Source: Arcuatula senhousia
Taxonomy: Eukaryota > Mollusca > Bivalvia > Mytilida > Mytilidae
NCBI GenBank assembly: GCA_963971305.1
Contig: OZ020313.1
Location: forward strand, 53,702,203 to 53,766,202
Length of the DNA: 64,000 bases
Direction of reading: 5' to 3'
Shown here: in pieces, positions 11,701 through 26,700 of the stretch
Position numbering within the stretch: the stretch's first letter is position 1
How the letters are laid out: each line of letters opens with the position of its first letter
Notes under the pieces: model-generated
Told to the model about the DNA's origin: nothing
Databases searched by the model: none
What the model saw: the letters and a program-made list of their open reading frames with translations, nothing else
Program-made: the position numbers and the translations under genes

Positions 11701-14700
11701 TTTCGAGTTGCCAAAAATCAATTCAGTGTGTCCAATCCGGTAAAGGAAGACAGAACAAAAACCTACGACAAACCAACATCTGAACTCATCTGAGCGATCG
11801 GAATCCCATATTTGTCTATAAGCGTATTATGTCTTCGGTAAATTTATTTTGAGTGAAGACACCAACTGAAAATCAACATAACCCTGTGTAAGCTTTTTTT
11901 TGTGTCAGACGTAACGCTCTGCCAAGAAAATCAATATAAGTCTTGCAAGCTCTGGATAACGAATCAAATGAGATACGTAAACTATATAAGCTGGAGCGGA
12001 CGGAATGTTGCTACACAAGATGGGAAAGCTAACGATAGGAAGGTTGAAGTCATCACGTTTGTCATAGAGCTTTGTTGAAAGTTTTCCTTGAGAGTCTATC
12101 TCAAGATGCTGATTTAAATATGGAGCAGACCTCTCACCTTTATCTCAAGTTACTGAGGATATTTAAGATCGAAAAAGTCACCAAAGCGGTAATTGATGAG
12201 TGAAAGTACATCATCAATATAACGGAAAAAGAGATCAAAACAGAGAGCTACATGAAGTCTACGATATCTTTTTTTCACTAGAAGTGATTGTGAAAAGTCT
12301 TCTTCACATGAATGAAATAACAAATCAGCAAGCAAAGGTGCCCATTGTTTGCTGAAAAACACCCCCCACCAACCAAATATGTTGTTAATTAGAGAGTTGA
12401 GCATGTCGATTATTTGGTCTTCCTTATATTTGTTCTTTTTCTTAGACTCATTAATGACAAAGTAAGTCTTCATATAATCGACTATATTTGTATTTGCGTG
12501 TTCCATTCTTTTTTAAAAAGCTGCGTTTAATCATTTGTGCCCGTCGCAATATCAGTTGTTCATGTTGAGTAGAAGTGTAAAGTGTGTAGAATTAGAAAGT
12601 TTTGATTCTGTAACAAGATGAAAGAAGCAAAGGTGTACCAAAGGGGTAAATAGTATCATAAAACCGTCAAGACAAAGACAAAACCGGCAGACAAAAAAGC
12701 ATCACATCAAAACAAAGCACATAACAACATAAAACACACACACATAACAACAAAACCGCATTCAGCAATGTGAACTCAAGTCGAAACGAGAGTGAACTCA
12801 GGTGCTCCGGAAGAGTAAGCAGATCCTGCTTGCTATAGCACACCCGTCACGTTGCCAAATATCGATTTAGTGTTGGTCAAATCCGGAAAGGATGACATGA
12901 CAAAACTCTATGTCAAACTAATTATCTGTGCTCATCTGAGAGATGGAAATCCCGTATTTGTATACAAGCACATGATGTTTTCCGTAAAATTTCTTGAGCG
13001 ATGACAGCAAGCTGGGAGCAACGTTCCCCTGTGTTAACAATTTGCTTCAGCCGTGTAGCTCTATCAAGGAAGTCGTTGTACTCCCCACATGCTCTGGAAT
13101 AACGAATCAATTGTGAAACGTAAACTCCATATGCTGATCAACTCTGATAATTTTATCAGCTTGGATGTTCGGCAAACTACACGACATGTTCCAGTGTGTA
13201 CAACGATCAACTCTAATAACTGTTCTTTCTTTCAGCTTGGATGTTCGATAAACTACACGATATGTGCCAGTGTGTACAACGATCAACTCTGATAACTGTT
13301 CTTTCTTTCAGCTTGGATTTTTTACAAACTACATGACATGTGCCAGTGTGTATAACGATCAACTCTGATAATTGTTCTTTCTTTCAGCTTGGATGTTCGA
13401 CAAACTGCACGACGTGTGCCAGTGTGTACAACGATCAACTCAGAACATATCTACAGTTGTATCTTGGTGTTATAACGATATGTGTGATCTGTCATGTTAG
13501 TACTACTTTACAAGATGTATTCATTTAAACTACAGACAAGTAATTTAAAAACACATATAAGGCTCAAACATTCACTTACATTTCAGATTTAAGATGCAGG
13601 AACGGACGCAGACGTTATTGAGAAGATTGCACACACTGTCAACTTAGAACGAAAATGAAGGGGGTTTAGAACCAATTTTACCGTAAATGTGCATGATAAA
13701 AACAAAGTTTCAGGGGATAGTGGGGTTCTAACCTAAGAACACCACTGAAGTTTCTTGTTTCATTTGAATTCCATTACATGTACATAGTTATTGATTTTAT
13801 ATCTCTATGTCTGTGTTTTAAATATCCTCAGAATATATGATAATGCTATTCCTCGTTTTACTGCAATGCCAGGAAGAATTTTTCTATCATTTAGGCTGTG
13901 TCAATTGTTGCTGCGGAGTACACCTATAGAAAGCTAGAATATAAAGAGAACAATCCATGTCTATCAAAGAGCAGATATTATATCTTGTTGACAGTTCGTC
14001 ATGGAATCGGAAGAAAGTTCATACTGTTCGTTCGTGAAAACTGGAAAAGGTTCACAATTATTGATAATCAGCCAGATACTCTCTTTTATAAACTCCTTCT
14101 CTAAACATTATTCCATATATTCCTTATTTCTTGTTTTTATCTACAATCACATGGTGTCTATTTTTAAGTTAAAATGTTTAGTGTGACGACACCAAAATAC
14201 GAATACGAAAATGGGTTAGTTTGGTTATGTTGTATATCGATATTTCAAGGGGTAATCTCTCATTAGCAGAGTTTTAATCAAAACACTGGACGATCACAAA
14301 CCAAAAACATTGAATGAAAATGTCTCAAAACCAAACAGTTCGAACAGGATAGCCAACAGGAACCCCCTATTCGGCCTCATTAGATTGTATGTTGACCCAC
14401 CTCCCTTTTGAACATCAAAATACTCCCTTGTTTTGTTTATTGCTTTTTTGTCAAGTCGACAATGGACGACGTGGCTATCATGGGGTTAAAAAAACTATTT
14501 AATTTAATTTGTAGAGAGTATAAGAATAACATCATGGTATCATTCTTTTTTTTTTCGAAGACAAATGTGTGTTGTGATAGTTCACTCAGATGTTGGTTAT
14601 ATTATCTAAAATTCGCTTACCTAACACTGCTCAAGTTATGCACATAATGCTTGTTATAACGCAAATATGAAAAGAGTACAAAAACAGTTTGTGTTATGCT

Positions 14701-17700
14701 GTATATGCTTATACAAGGAGAATTCTCTCAATTACTTAAAGAAAAACTACCATAATGTGTTGAGGCTTTTTGTCTTTTTTTTCAGATCAAAAGTGGAATT
14801 TTTCACAGTTTCAATAAAGATAGTAATGCTGGTAAATTAAGATATAGTATTTGACCAATGAAATGAAAATTGACATTATTTCTTGTTTATAGAGGCCCTT
14901 GTCATCTTTTTATATTTGTTTTTATAATTTTAATCATGTTAATATACTTATATCTATGAAGAAGCTATTATCTTTTATAAGGTAACAAAATTAATATTCT
15001 AGTTTTTTTTCTATTCATTGTTTTTGTTAATGTGAAATGAATTGTCTATTTTTATAACAATTCTCATTTAATTTGATCAATATTTTTAAAAAAGTTTTTT
15101 TTTTAAACCTTTCAGGTTGTCGGTCTGACGCTTATGGTGTTAGGGTTAACATTATGTGGAGATGATTTCATTACAAATGGATCACTGCAATACATTTTCA
15201 AACAATTACAGTTTCATCATTATTATTTCTACGATATTCTTGTTTTCATGGCATCTTCTGCGGTAGTGCTAGGTGTTTTTACATCAGCTGTATCCATAAC
15301 GGGGTTGGTTGGAATTTGGCGTAGGTCAACAAAATTTATGATAACGGTAGGTTTTCATATAATGCTCTTTCCCGAAGTTTAGCTGTTTAATTAAACCTTC
15401 AAAATCAATTAATCAAAGTATTTCACTTTCTTCATCGTTTTAATAACATTGTAATGCTTGGTGTTATCATTTGAATTTAAGATCACATAGTCTCTCAGCC
15501 AACCCTCAAAAATAGCATTTGAATGTCTACCCCGGAAAACAGCAGTTTTTCTGTGTTGTTAGGTAAAGTTTCACATCTCAACTTTCAAATTTACCCTGTT
15601 AAACCGGACAAAAAGTGTCCAAACATGGTATAACATGCACCATTTCGACTGCAACAATTTTGACAGACACAAATCATCTTGAAAGCATTAAATTCATATT
15701 GCTGTCAAATTTGTTCAATGCGATGGAATATATAATTTTGGTAGGTGTTATGTAATCATTATAGTAAAAATAAAAATATGGTGTATAATATATATCGATA
15801 AATATATATGAAATGCCGATATCGGGGCTCTTTTAAATACTTTGCATACGTGGCTTTTGACAGACACAAATCATATTAAAAGCATTGAATTGATATTGCT
15901 GTCAATTTTTTTCAATGCGATGGAATATGATTTTGGTAGGTGTTATGTAATCATTATAATGTAAATAAAAATATGGTGTATAATATTTATCGATAAGTAT
16001 CGATGAAATACCGATATCGGGGCTCGTTCAAATACTTTGCATACGTGGCTTTTTTCGCTTAGTTTTTGTCATTTTTTCTTCGCTGTAGTCATATTTGCAA
16101 TGTATGTTTGCTATCCACGACCAAAAATCGTTCATTGATATGTATTCTGATCATAACAGTCGATTGGTATTGAGAAAGTTACACCAATGGGCAGATAATC
16201 GAGCCTTAATACTTCTTATGCATATTTTATCTAAAACCTCAGAACAGAAGCGATGCATTTAACATTCTGTTACATGATATTTATTCGATATAAATTTATG
16301 TTTTTATTTCAAATATGTGGTAATATACAAATACACATCGATATACTCATCAAGAACCAAATTTGCACAAATGTTTTTTTTTAGTAAAAGGGGGGGTCTA
16401 TGTAGATGCTTTAAAAGTATTAAATATCACAATATTTTGTTCTTTAGTACGAAATTAAATGCACAAAATGGTTCAAACATGTAAAAATATTATCATTAAA
16501 TAGATTTACAATATCTAAAGGCTTATTTTTCTTGTTTACTTTTATGTGCTATATGCCAATTTATAGTGCTTTTGTTATCGCCCGCTCTGAAAACAAAACT
16601 ATGAACCTATCTCTTTTTGGAAGAGGAAGGTTTGGCAGCATAAAACCTAGTTGTACCAAATCAGGACAATTGTGATCTTCAATTTCTTAGGTATATATTC
16701 TTGGATATATATGAATGATCATCCAAGTTCGGTAGTTTTGTCTTTACCTAAATTGAATAAGTTTCTTAAAGAAAAAAATATCTTTTACATCTTATGTTTT
16801 TAAAATAAATTCACACCCTTTTATATGTATACAAATCTATAACAATTTATATTTTTATCTAAATAGTTCAAAATAGTACTTGTATGCAATTTCGTATATG
16901 TATTTGCCTGTCTTGTACATTTTGTTGTTCAAACTGCAATGTCAGATTGCAGCTTTAAACTCATTTGTAAGCGATACATTTGCCATTTTCTCAAATTAGT
17001 TTTTTGCGATTTACATAATTTTTGTTTAACCAAATTTGTTTTACTATGGCCAGATATCAAAGATGAGGGATGATCTATGGTTATACATGTACTTTTCACA
17101 TCTGTCTGCATTCATCTACAATTTCTTGAGACATTTTACACAACACGTACTTATTTTATGCGAACAGTTTTATAATATTGTATACGTACTTTAAATGAAT
17201 ATCAAGATATACATAAAATTTTTAAGCATACTGGTATACATATATTATTGAAAACCTAAAATGTTTTATGCAAAACTACTTTTTGAAAATTTTAATTGTT
17301 AAGTTGACTCTAGTTACGACATGAGTTTGTGTTGTCTGTTTCCTCATGTTGTTGTCGTTGGTGTTTTCTTGTTTTGTCTTCGCCCTTTCGGACTTTTTGA
17401 CATTCGCATGTCCCATTGGTACCTCTATGTTTCGTTCATCTTCAGTTCAGCACTGCAATTCTATAAAGTAAGTTGTAGTCATTAAAAGTCAAAGTTGCAT
17501 TGCCTGGAAGAAGATTCTACCCAGATGTTTTAAAGAAGAATATTTCTCCACATGCACCTTTTCTGTGTAAAGTAGATTTGAAATAGATATAAAATGCAAA
17601 GTGTATTATTTGACTCTTAGTTGTTAATTTTATTTTGACATGTTAAAAAACCTTATTGAAAACAAACAGGCTATATCTTGTAACTATTAGCAGAGTGTAT

Positions 17701-20700
17701 ACGACAAGACGCACGTGTGTTTCTGTATTTGGTGTGCATGTTTTGATAACAAGTATTTCAAAAATATCGAAACAAATATTTCACAATGTTTTTTATAAAC
17801 TGCTTATTAAAATAAATGCATTGTTATATCAAAGTTACTGTTGGAAACAGTAAAGCCACTCTCCTGAACACATATCAAATGATGCAAAGACATTTCATTG
17901 ATGTAGAATTGACCGTCGTTAAAACCTTTTGCTATGAAGTCTCAGGAAGCACATCGATGGTATGAGTTATAAAAGATATTTTACGTCTTAAAGACATAGC
18001 ACCTATCAATTTCGCAATTTTTCACATTGAATAAAAAGTACATATATTAAAAATATACCATCTAAAACTTATCTTTTCCAACATAAAAACTCAATGTTTT
18101 GCAGTTTTCTTTAAAATAATCTTATCTTTATTATTCGCGTTGATTAAGTATTGTCCAGCATAAATATTTACTTTTGGTAAACTTGGTAATGTTAAACTGA
18201 GAAACGAAATGTAACCAAACGAAGCGAAGAGAAAACGAAATCGGTAAATTAAGAAAAACGACTGGTGTCGGCTAAAATCGATTCAGTTTTAATTTTTTAC
18301 CAGTTTAGCTCGATTTTGTTTCCTTTCTTTACTGATTTTGGTTTCTTATTTTACTGTTTACGTTTCAATCTTTACCAATATCGTTTTTGTTCCGCTCCGT
18401 TTCGTTTGGTTACTTTTCGTTTCTCAGTTTACCGGCAACCGCAAGTGTTTACATTCTATAATTAGTTTGTCCTCTTTTTTGACACTGTGTTTTTTTCTTC
18501 AGTTTTTCGTCGAAAAGAATACTTTCTGGTAGGTTGTTTGAAAATTCAACAGTTTCTTCAAAGGTTTTACAATGTATTCTTCAAATAGTGTGAATTTCAT
18601 TATTTTATAAAAATTGCCAAAATGATAGGTTCTATGTCTTAAAAAGTTTACAGAAAGTTTTAAACGTTGGAGCAATGCTATCAAATTCAAGTTCGAATTT
18701 TATTAACTAGTATGGCTGTTCTTGTTCTTTAGCATGTAGAATTTTACATATGATAATATGATTCTGACTGTTATGTAATGATTACAAAATTTACCCATCA
18801 ATAACCACTGTTTTGTTAAACACATGCTGTACATTTGAGACTTACTCAAAAGCATTCAAGATGTACCTCTTTGACGTAAATGTGACAAAAGGCAAGGTAC
18901 ATATATTCAATATTACTATATTTCTACATATTTGAACCGTTTTGTACAATTTAATTGGTATCAAAGAACAAAACATTGTCTTAGTAAGTATTTCAGAAGC
19001 ATGTACAAAGATCCCCTTTTACTAAAAACGCATTGTGCAAATGTGGTTCTTGATGATTATATCAATGTGTATTTGTATATTACCACCAATTTGAAATAAA
19101 AACATATTTTTCCTCTAATAATTATCATGTAACAGAATGTTAAATGCATCGTTTCTGTACTAAAGTTTTAGCTCAAATATGAATAGAAAATATTGAAGCT
19201 CGATTATCTGCCCATTGGTGTACATTTTTAAATACCAATCGACTGTTATGATCAGAATACATATCAATGAACGAATTGCGGTCATCGAAAGCAAACATAC
19301 ATTGCAAATATGACTACAGCGACGAAAAATGACAAAAGTTAAGCGAAAAAAGCCACATATACACATGATTTGTGTTTGTGAAAATGGGTGCATTCGAAAT
19401 GGCGCATGTTATACCCTATTTGGACACTTGTTGTCCGGTATAACAAGGCAAATTTAACAGTTTAGACGTTAAAGTATACCAAACCACCGAAAAACTGCGG
19501 TTCCCAGTGGTAGACATTCATCTCGAAACTAGAGGCCTTTTTCGATTGGCTGATAGACTAACAATGAAATGGGATGATTTGGCACAAAAAAACCTGTGAC
19601 AACCTACCATTCTTTTGAACTGTTTACATAAAGTCAACGCTAGCGCTGTCACCAATTTACCTGACATGTAATTACCGTATTTTTTTTATCTCGTTTTAAG
19701 GATTAAACATTCACCTTTTATAATTTTTTGCTACCCTTTTTTACAATATCTGACATATACATGACATTGTAATAACCTGCATATTATCGGGAGTGCATGG
19801 CAAGACTTTATTCCTTTAACGAGTTTTATTTTTATTCTAAAGCTCACTAGAGCTTGTGTTAATTGTTTGTGGCCACGCCAAATTCATTTCAGTTAGTCGG
19901 ACAAAGCACGGAAAAATAAGTTTCGAGCGGGCAAAGTTTAATTTTTTTCAACGATTTTTTTTTGACGTGCATTCAATTTTTTACTAGCGGAGTAAGTCCT
20001 ATTTATCAAAAACTTAAAAGAAGAGAATACATGCGCAGGATAACAGTTTTCAAAATAAATTCTTATATTCTTCATAAAAAACAAATTGTACCTATAAATT
20101 ACCCTTTAAATTGTGTCATGAATCGATTTTATGCTTTATAGAAAAACATTTTCGTGAAAAACACAGTAAACGTAATACAAATTTTAGACACGGTAGACAT
20201 GAGAAATGGGACGGTAAACATCTTTTTTCTCAGTGGCTTCTTCAAGAAAACTACAAAAGCGACGAACTAGGAATTAATTTTGCGTGGCCTTAATGAAGCG
20301 TATTTGATTTGATTCTTGCTTGATAAAAGTGCTCTGTTCTGGAGCCCAAGAGAAAAATCGAATTTCTTTACAAATGTTTATTACAGAGCTGTTTATTATC
20401 TACAGTGTCATTGGTACCATATCTGATAACTATTTGTTTAAATGAAGTGTTTATGGAAGAGGTAAGAAACAATACTTATGTTCTCAATAAAAACAGTTAT
20501 GGTATCTTAGCCTAGGTTTATGCAAGTTTCATTAAGTTATAAACATAAGCAGCATTTGAATTCGATGAAAATGTAATAATGGTATTTTATTCTATTTAAT
20601 TAAATTGACAGAAAATTGAATATTGATATTAAAAATCTTTATCAATAAAGCAATAGGTTTTTCCATATCTCATCTTTGTTCAATTGAAAATAAAGGAATG

Positions 20701-23700
20701 ACGAAAACATGCCATTTCAGACCATTAAAAAATGAAATCATATTCAAACGTGTCAAGATATTCACCCTATTATATTAAGATAAGAAGTCTTGCAGTCATT
20801 CAAATCCTATTCAGGCATAATCATTGACTGCATGTTACGTTGCCTAATCCCTGACTGAAATTCTTTGCAGGTCTAAATATTCATTTGATGTTTCAACTTC
20901 ATGTTCATATCAGCATCACTGTGTCTCCTATTACATGTATCAGTTGATGTTGATGAAATTTGTACATAATTTACTATTATGATACCTTAAACATAATAAC
21001 ATTTTGGTACTGTGCGAATATTTTTGTGGGAGTTACTCAGGTACACCGTTCAACATTATACTGTACGGGGGGAGGCATTCAAACTAAGCCCTGAATTATC
21101 TTTTATTCTTTTACTATTGTTTTGATAGATAGATGATAAAATGGTTCATGAACTGACAAAATACCAGTATGGATATTACTTCAATGGTTTCATAGGAACA
21201 CTTACACAACATTGGAATGAAATGCTTATTTCAGTACGTAAGCATCAACAGACATATTTTATTGACCAAGTTTGACTTTGTTATAAAAGAAAGCAGACCC
21301 TGGTTCATGCGTTAACGTAAAACTGATGTTTCTGGAAGATTCATTAATTCTTTTAAGCAGTACATCATTTTTTATTAATGACGTCATACTGAAAATTATG
21401 TAAATTGAACCTTTAACTGGCTTTGTTTAACTTTATTAACTCGTCTTATCCTTTAATTTAATTTGTCTCCTTGTTTAACAAGCAACGGTGTATACGTAGA
21501 GCATGCATGAAAAGTGCTGATCATGAGTTAAGATCAGTTAAGTAGATATTGGATCAGTGTGTGGATAGCACTAATGAGATGATTATTTAAATTAAAGCTG
21601 AAAGAAATATATGCTTTTTGAATGTGAAAGGAATATTTTTCTAATTTCTTAAAAATTACGCTTTGATACAATATTTCTCAATAAAGAAATATTTAAAGAA
21701 TGAAATTTTATTTTCAAATCAATTTATAACTTTCAATTCCACAATAGGAGCCCCAATAAATCAATAACTAAATCCATGATATGATTATTGAAATTATGAG
21801 GCTATAAACAATTAACTATTTTTTAAGTTTAAAGGACCTAACTGATCTTAATCAAACTACTTTTTTAAAGCACAAGACCTATCAATATTGCATTTTCTAA
21901 AACTTAATGAAATAAACATAATTATAAGAAAAATAGAACAAAAAAATTTCATCAATCGGCATTTAAAGTCAAATCTTTTCAGCTTTATATTAAAGAGTCT
22001 ACGTAAATTCATGTTAAATATTTATTTTCACATTAATAATACTGATTCTGGCTTCAAGTTCTTATATATAGCTCTGTGCAAAATTCACAGAGCCAATGAT
22101 AGGCTCTTGACGTTAAAAAGATTTGACTCCCCCCCAAGACTATTTCAAAATGAACTTTATTCTTTTAAATTATAGTTAGACTGCTGTGGGGTGAAAAGCT
22201 TCGATGACGTTTTCTATACAATGACACCTACATATAGTCAGGCATTTTGTTGTGTTGAGGCACATGAAAGCATTATGGACACTTACAGCCGATACGAACG
22301 TACAGATGATTGTTTTCGCTATTTTGGTAATTGTGCAGAATACAAAACAACTGTAAGTATGAAAATATAGTATTACAACTTTATCAAATTAGCCTGTTGC
22401 AGATAGCAATGTTAAATGTCTATTAACCAGATTATTAAACCCTTTAAAGATACGCATATTATTTCGGTTTAAAGGTAAAATATTTCTTGTTGACAGCAAA
22501 TTAAGAAAACCTTACGTGTTTCTAGATTGCGATTGTTACCTTAATGCTAAGCAAATGACGGTATATCAGTTCGAGGTCTCCATTAAGTCAGAATATCTCT
22601 TACTCTCTTAAGATTTTATAACACTTAAAGGACCAAAGAAAAATAAACCTGTTTAATACCTAAGTTATTCAGGGTACAACAAAAGTATATATGTCAAATA
22701 ACACAAACTATATGAATTGTCTGGTTATTAGGATCTTTATTCATATAACAATACCGTGGAAATCCATCTAGGTCGAAATTATTGGTTGGAGTATTGCCAA
22801 TTGGTATTTGGAAAAAAAATAAGAATTATTTTTAGTTTGTTGAAATGTTAAGCTATTCATTTATTACTTCTTGATTTGTGAGTTGTTCATTTATTACTTC
22901 TTGATTTGTGACTTGTTCATTTATTACTTCTTGATTCGTGAGTTGTTGATTTATGTTTTCTTGATTCGATAGTTGTTGGTTTATAATTTCTTGATTTGTG
23001 AGTTGTTGATTTATGTTATCTTGATTTGTGAGTTGTTAATTTATATTTTCTTGATTTGTGAGTTGTTAATTTATGTTTTCTTGATTCGTGACTTGTTGAT
23101 TTATGTTTTCTTGATTCGTTAGTTGTTGGTTTATAATTTCTTGATTTGTGAGTTGTCGATTTATAACTTCTTGATATGTGAGTTGTTGTTCCGATAACTT
23201 TGCATAATACTGCAGCAAAGGGGATGATTCCTGTTACACCAATGCTAACACCAAATCAACACTTTTATAAATCAAATAATATTTTTTCCTTATTGTTTCA
23301 ACTGGTCGTTGTTGAAAGCAAAAACAAATGGTCACCAGTCATGTGTTGTCTTTTAGGCATTGTGGTTTTCGTCACGAAGAGCACAAGCCAGTTAATGTAC
23401 ATAATTTATGAATGGATATGAAGTAAATGAACATGAAACCATTGTGTGTACTAACAAACTCGGAGATGAAATACTCAAATTTTTGTGACACTTTAAAATC
23501 AAATAGTTTGAATATGTTATATATTTTTAGACCTGCAACAACCGGATTACATACAAGACTAGTGTATATATGAAGCTGTTCATAACAGCAACGGTAGTTT
23601 TAACATTGCTACAGGTGAGTTTGTACAAACTAGTAAAATCGATACAAATTTCAATAGTTTAATGCATTCATTAATCTAGAACGTACACATATTTTCTAAA

Positions 23701-26700
23701 TGTACGTTTTTTTCTGTATTTGTAAATGATATCTACCCTAAATGAACCATTGATACAGCAACAGGGAGCTGCAACGAGCAAATAGAGCTTATCTTTCTAG
23801 ACCATGAGATTTTACTTTCAATTTTACTGAAATCTGTTGCTATTTGCAGTTACGTTTGTGTCATTTCTTAAAGTTAATTGTCCAGACTGATTTATTCCTT
23901 GTTTAACAGGTCGAGGAATTTACCTTTTAAGGATAATGTTTACATCAAACTTTTGACCAATGGTTGTTGAGAGTATAAATAAATAAATAAATAAATATCT
24001 TTATTTCCTAATCATAGGGCCCATCATTGGGCATATAAATCAATCTACAAACATATATAAGTCATACAAGTACAGAACAATGATTAAGAATGATTGGAAC
24101 ACAAATAGGCACAATTATTAATAGAGAGAGAGAGAGCCAGGTGGGGTAAGGGGAGTAACTCTATCTAATATTACATCTACATATTAATTATGTTACTTGT
24201 ACAATCTATATCAATTATTTATAGTATTTTGTCTTATATAATAAAGATCTTCTATCAGATTACATAAATCATTAATGAATTCAAGATCTTCATTGATCAT
24301 AAACCAAGAAAATAATTGTGAGTTGTTTAATTTTTTTAAATTTACATGCTGTTTTAGTAGTTTTTCTATAAAAGGTTTTCTTTTATGCTCATATGCATTG
24401 CATTCAAGCAAAAAGTGTACTTCGCTTTCAATTGAGATATTATTGCAATATTTGCAGATTTTCTCATCCCTTGGCAGAACCTTAAATTTACCATTTTCTA
24501 GTACTCTTTCATATCTTCCTGTTTCTATTCTAAGTATATGATTACTAGTCCTGAATTTTGCTAAAGTTTTTCTTTTTTCCATCTTAATAACAAGGTATGG
24601 TTCAGGAGTGAAATTGTTTTTAAATGTAAAGTAGGTATCCAGTTTTCCTTCCGTATTAGTTAAATAACCTCTTTTAATCTCTTGCCAAGAATCAAGAAAG
24701 TTTATTTTTAAACATTTAAGTAATTGAGATTTGAAACTTCCATGTCTTAGCTTCTTACAATATGATAGATCAAGATTTAAAAGTCTAGCAAAAAGCAATA
24801 TATTGCTGTACCAGGAAGAGCATTGGGGATCATTTTTATATTCTTGTAAAGCACATGTAAGTAGTTCTGAAGGTAAGCTTTCAAGTCTATGCCAATACAT
24901 AAATATGTTACATAGAATATTTAAATACAAAGGGTATCTACCAAGTTCTGAGAGAACCGCCATATTGGTACACGTTTTTGATACCCCAAGAATATATTTA
25001 CAAAATTTAATGTTTAGCTTTTCAGGTTCCCAGTCCTTAAAAATATTGTAAAGGGACATTTCTTTTCTTTTAGGGGTAATATTTATGGTTCCCCATATTT
25101 CACTTCCATATAAGGCTATTGGTTTTATACAGTGATCAAATATATGAAATACAAATGACAACAAAGTTCCAGACAATAAATTTTGCTGAAGAAATGTTTT
25201 AATACTAGGATCTGCTGATTTCATATCTTTGTATAGTTTAAAACAAGCTTTCAGACTTTTTTGATATAGATGCTTCCTTGCTTCAATAAATTTACCTGTG
25301 TTATCTAACACAATTCCAAGATATTTGTATTGTTTAACAGATTCTATAATTTCATTTCCAATATTAAATTTTTCTTCAATGAGTCTCCCATTATTGTTAA
25401 AAATGATAATTTTAGTTTTCTTACAGTTATCTTCTAAACACCAGTCATTACAATAATTTGATAATACATCAAGTTTGTGTTGGAGAGCACTTTTTGAATC
25501 AGACATAAGTACAAGATCATCAGCATATAAAAGACATATAAATAACTACGACCACAAACACGTGCTTTTTAAGAAATAATTGCACAAAAACTGACTTGCT
25601 GAACAAATGTTAAAAATGAGCGGTGAAAAATTTCGTTAGTCTATTTGCATCAATATAAGATAAAATGTAAAGGTATAAATGACACCAATTTTCCCCCGGA
25701 GAGCATTGTCCAGTAGGGAGATTTTAGTGTTATGTTTACCTTTGTTATTGTCCATTGACCAATGCACCAAATGAAAAAGAAGTCAAAATGTGGAACATAT
25801 CATTACTTTTTAAGGAGAATTTACCCATGCCAACTAAAACTACGTTGAAAACCAAAACTATTTGGTATTGACGAAATGTGAGCGAGGAAGTTAAAGAAAA
25901 TATGGTTATGTTCAGAACTTTTCTATAAAAACGTCGAAAAAGTTTTACTATTTTCTCCCATTTGAAAGGTCAATTTTATAAAATTTTGATTGATTGATAG
26001 GTCAAATGAAATCTAGAAGACTAGACCTGTTTAATATACTAGTACATAGAATGACACTTTGTTCTTTTTTCGCTTCTTTGTTCCTGATGGTTTTTTCTAA
26101 TTTCTCTAAAATAAACTGCATACCTTTTTTCATCAGCATTTTGTTCTTTGGTTTTACTGTTGAATGGCATTTTGTTGTAATTCTTTATTTGTTGTGTACA
26201 CATTTTATTATTGTAAATGACTTCAGTATATATTTGGTCATTTTTATAATCTTGTTGAACGCAAATATTATTGAAGAAAGCTGTTTGTTTAATGTTTTGA
26301 CAGGTTGTAGGAATTCTTATAGAGAACAAAATATTTGATGATATAATAAGATACAGAGATTCAGAAAACACTTTATCAGTTTGTCGATCATTAACAAGTA
26401 TCTATAGATACATAGTAACGGAAATAAGATCAAACATCAGTAGCAAACATCGGTAAGGATACTCATTTTCTTCATTTGATAATCTTTAAGTTTTGTTTTA
26501 CATATTAGATGTTGTAGTATACCATTGGAACTTTATATGAACTATTTAAAAAAAAGCAGTTAGACAAACACTTGGGTTCACCGACAAACTGTATGTGAGC
26601 ATGATTAATTAACTGTAAAATGTTAACCCTTATAAGACGGCGCTAGTTTAAAGAAGCAGAGGTACCAATGGGGTATCCGAAAGTCAAAAGTCCGAAAGGG

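Noticed and set aside
15134..15382. Internal ATG at 15134 as the start of a separate tetraspanin gene
   Set aside because: It falls within TM1 after a good acceptor at 15116, and the upstream exon supplies the first half of the helix.
20111..20293. 60-codon plus ORF as a gene A exon
   Set aside because: No hydrophobic or loop content matching the units, and its ends lack a usable acceptor/donor pair in phase.
22853..23190. CRISPR-like array (regular 30-bp repeats)
   Set aside because: The whole unit repeats without unique spacers; eukaryotic minisatellite.
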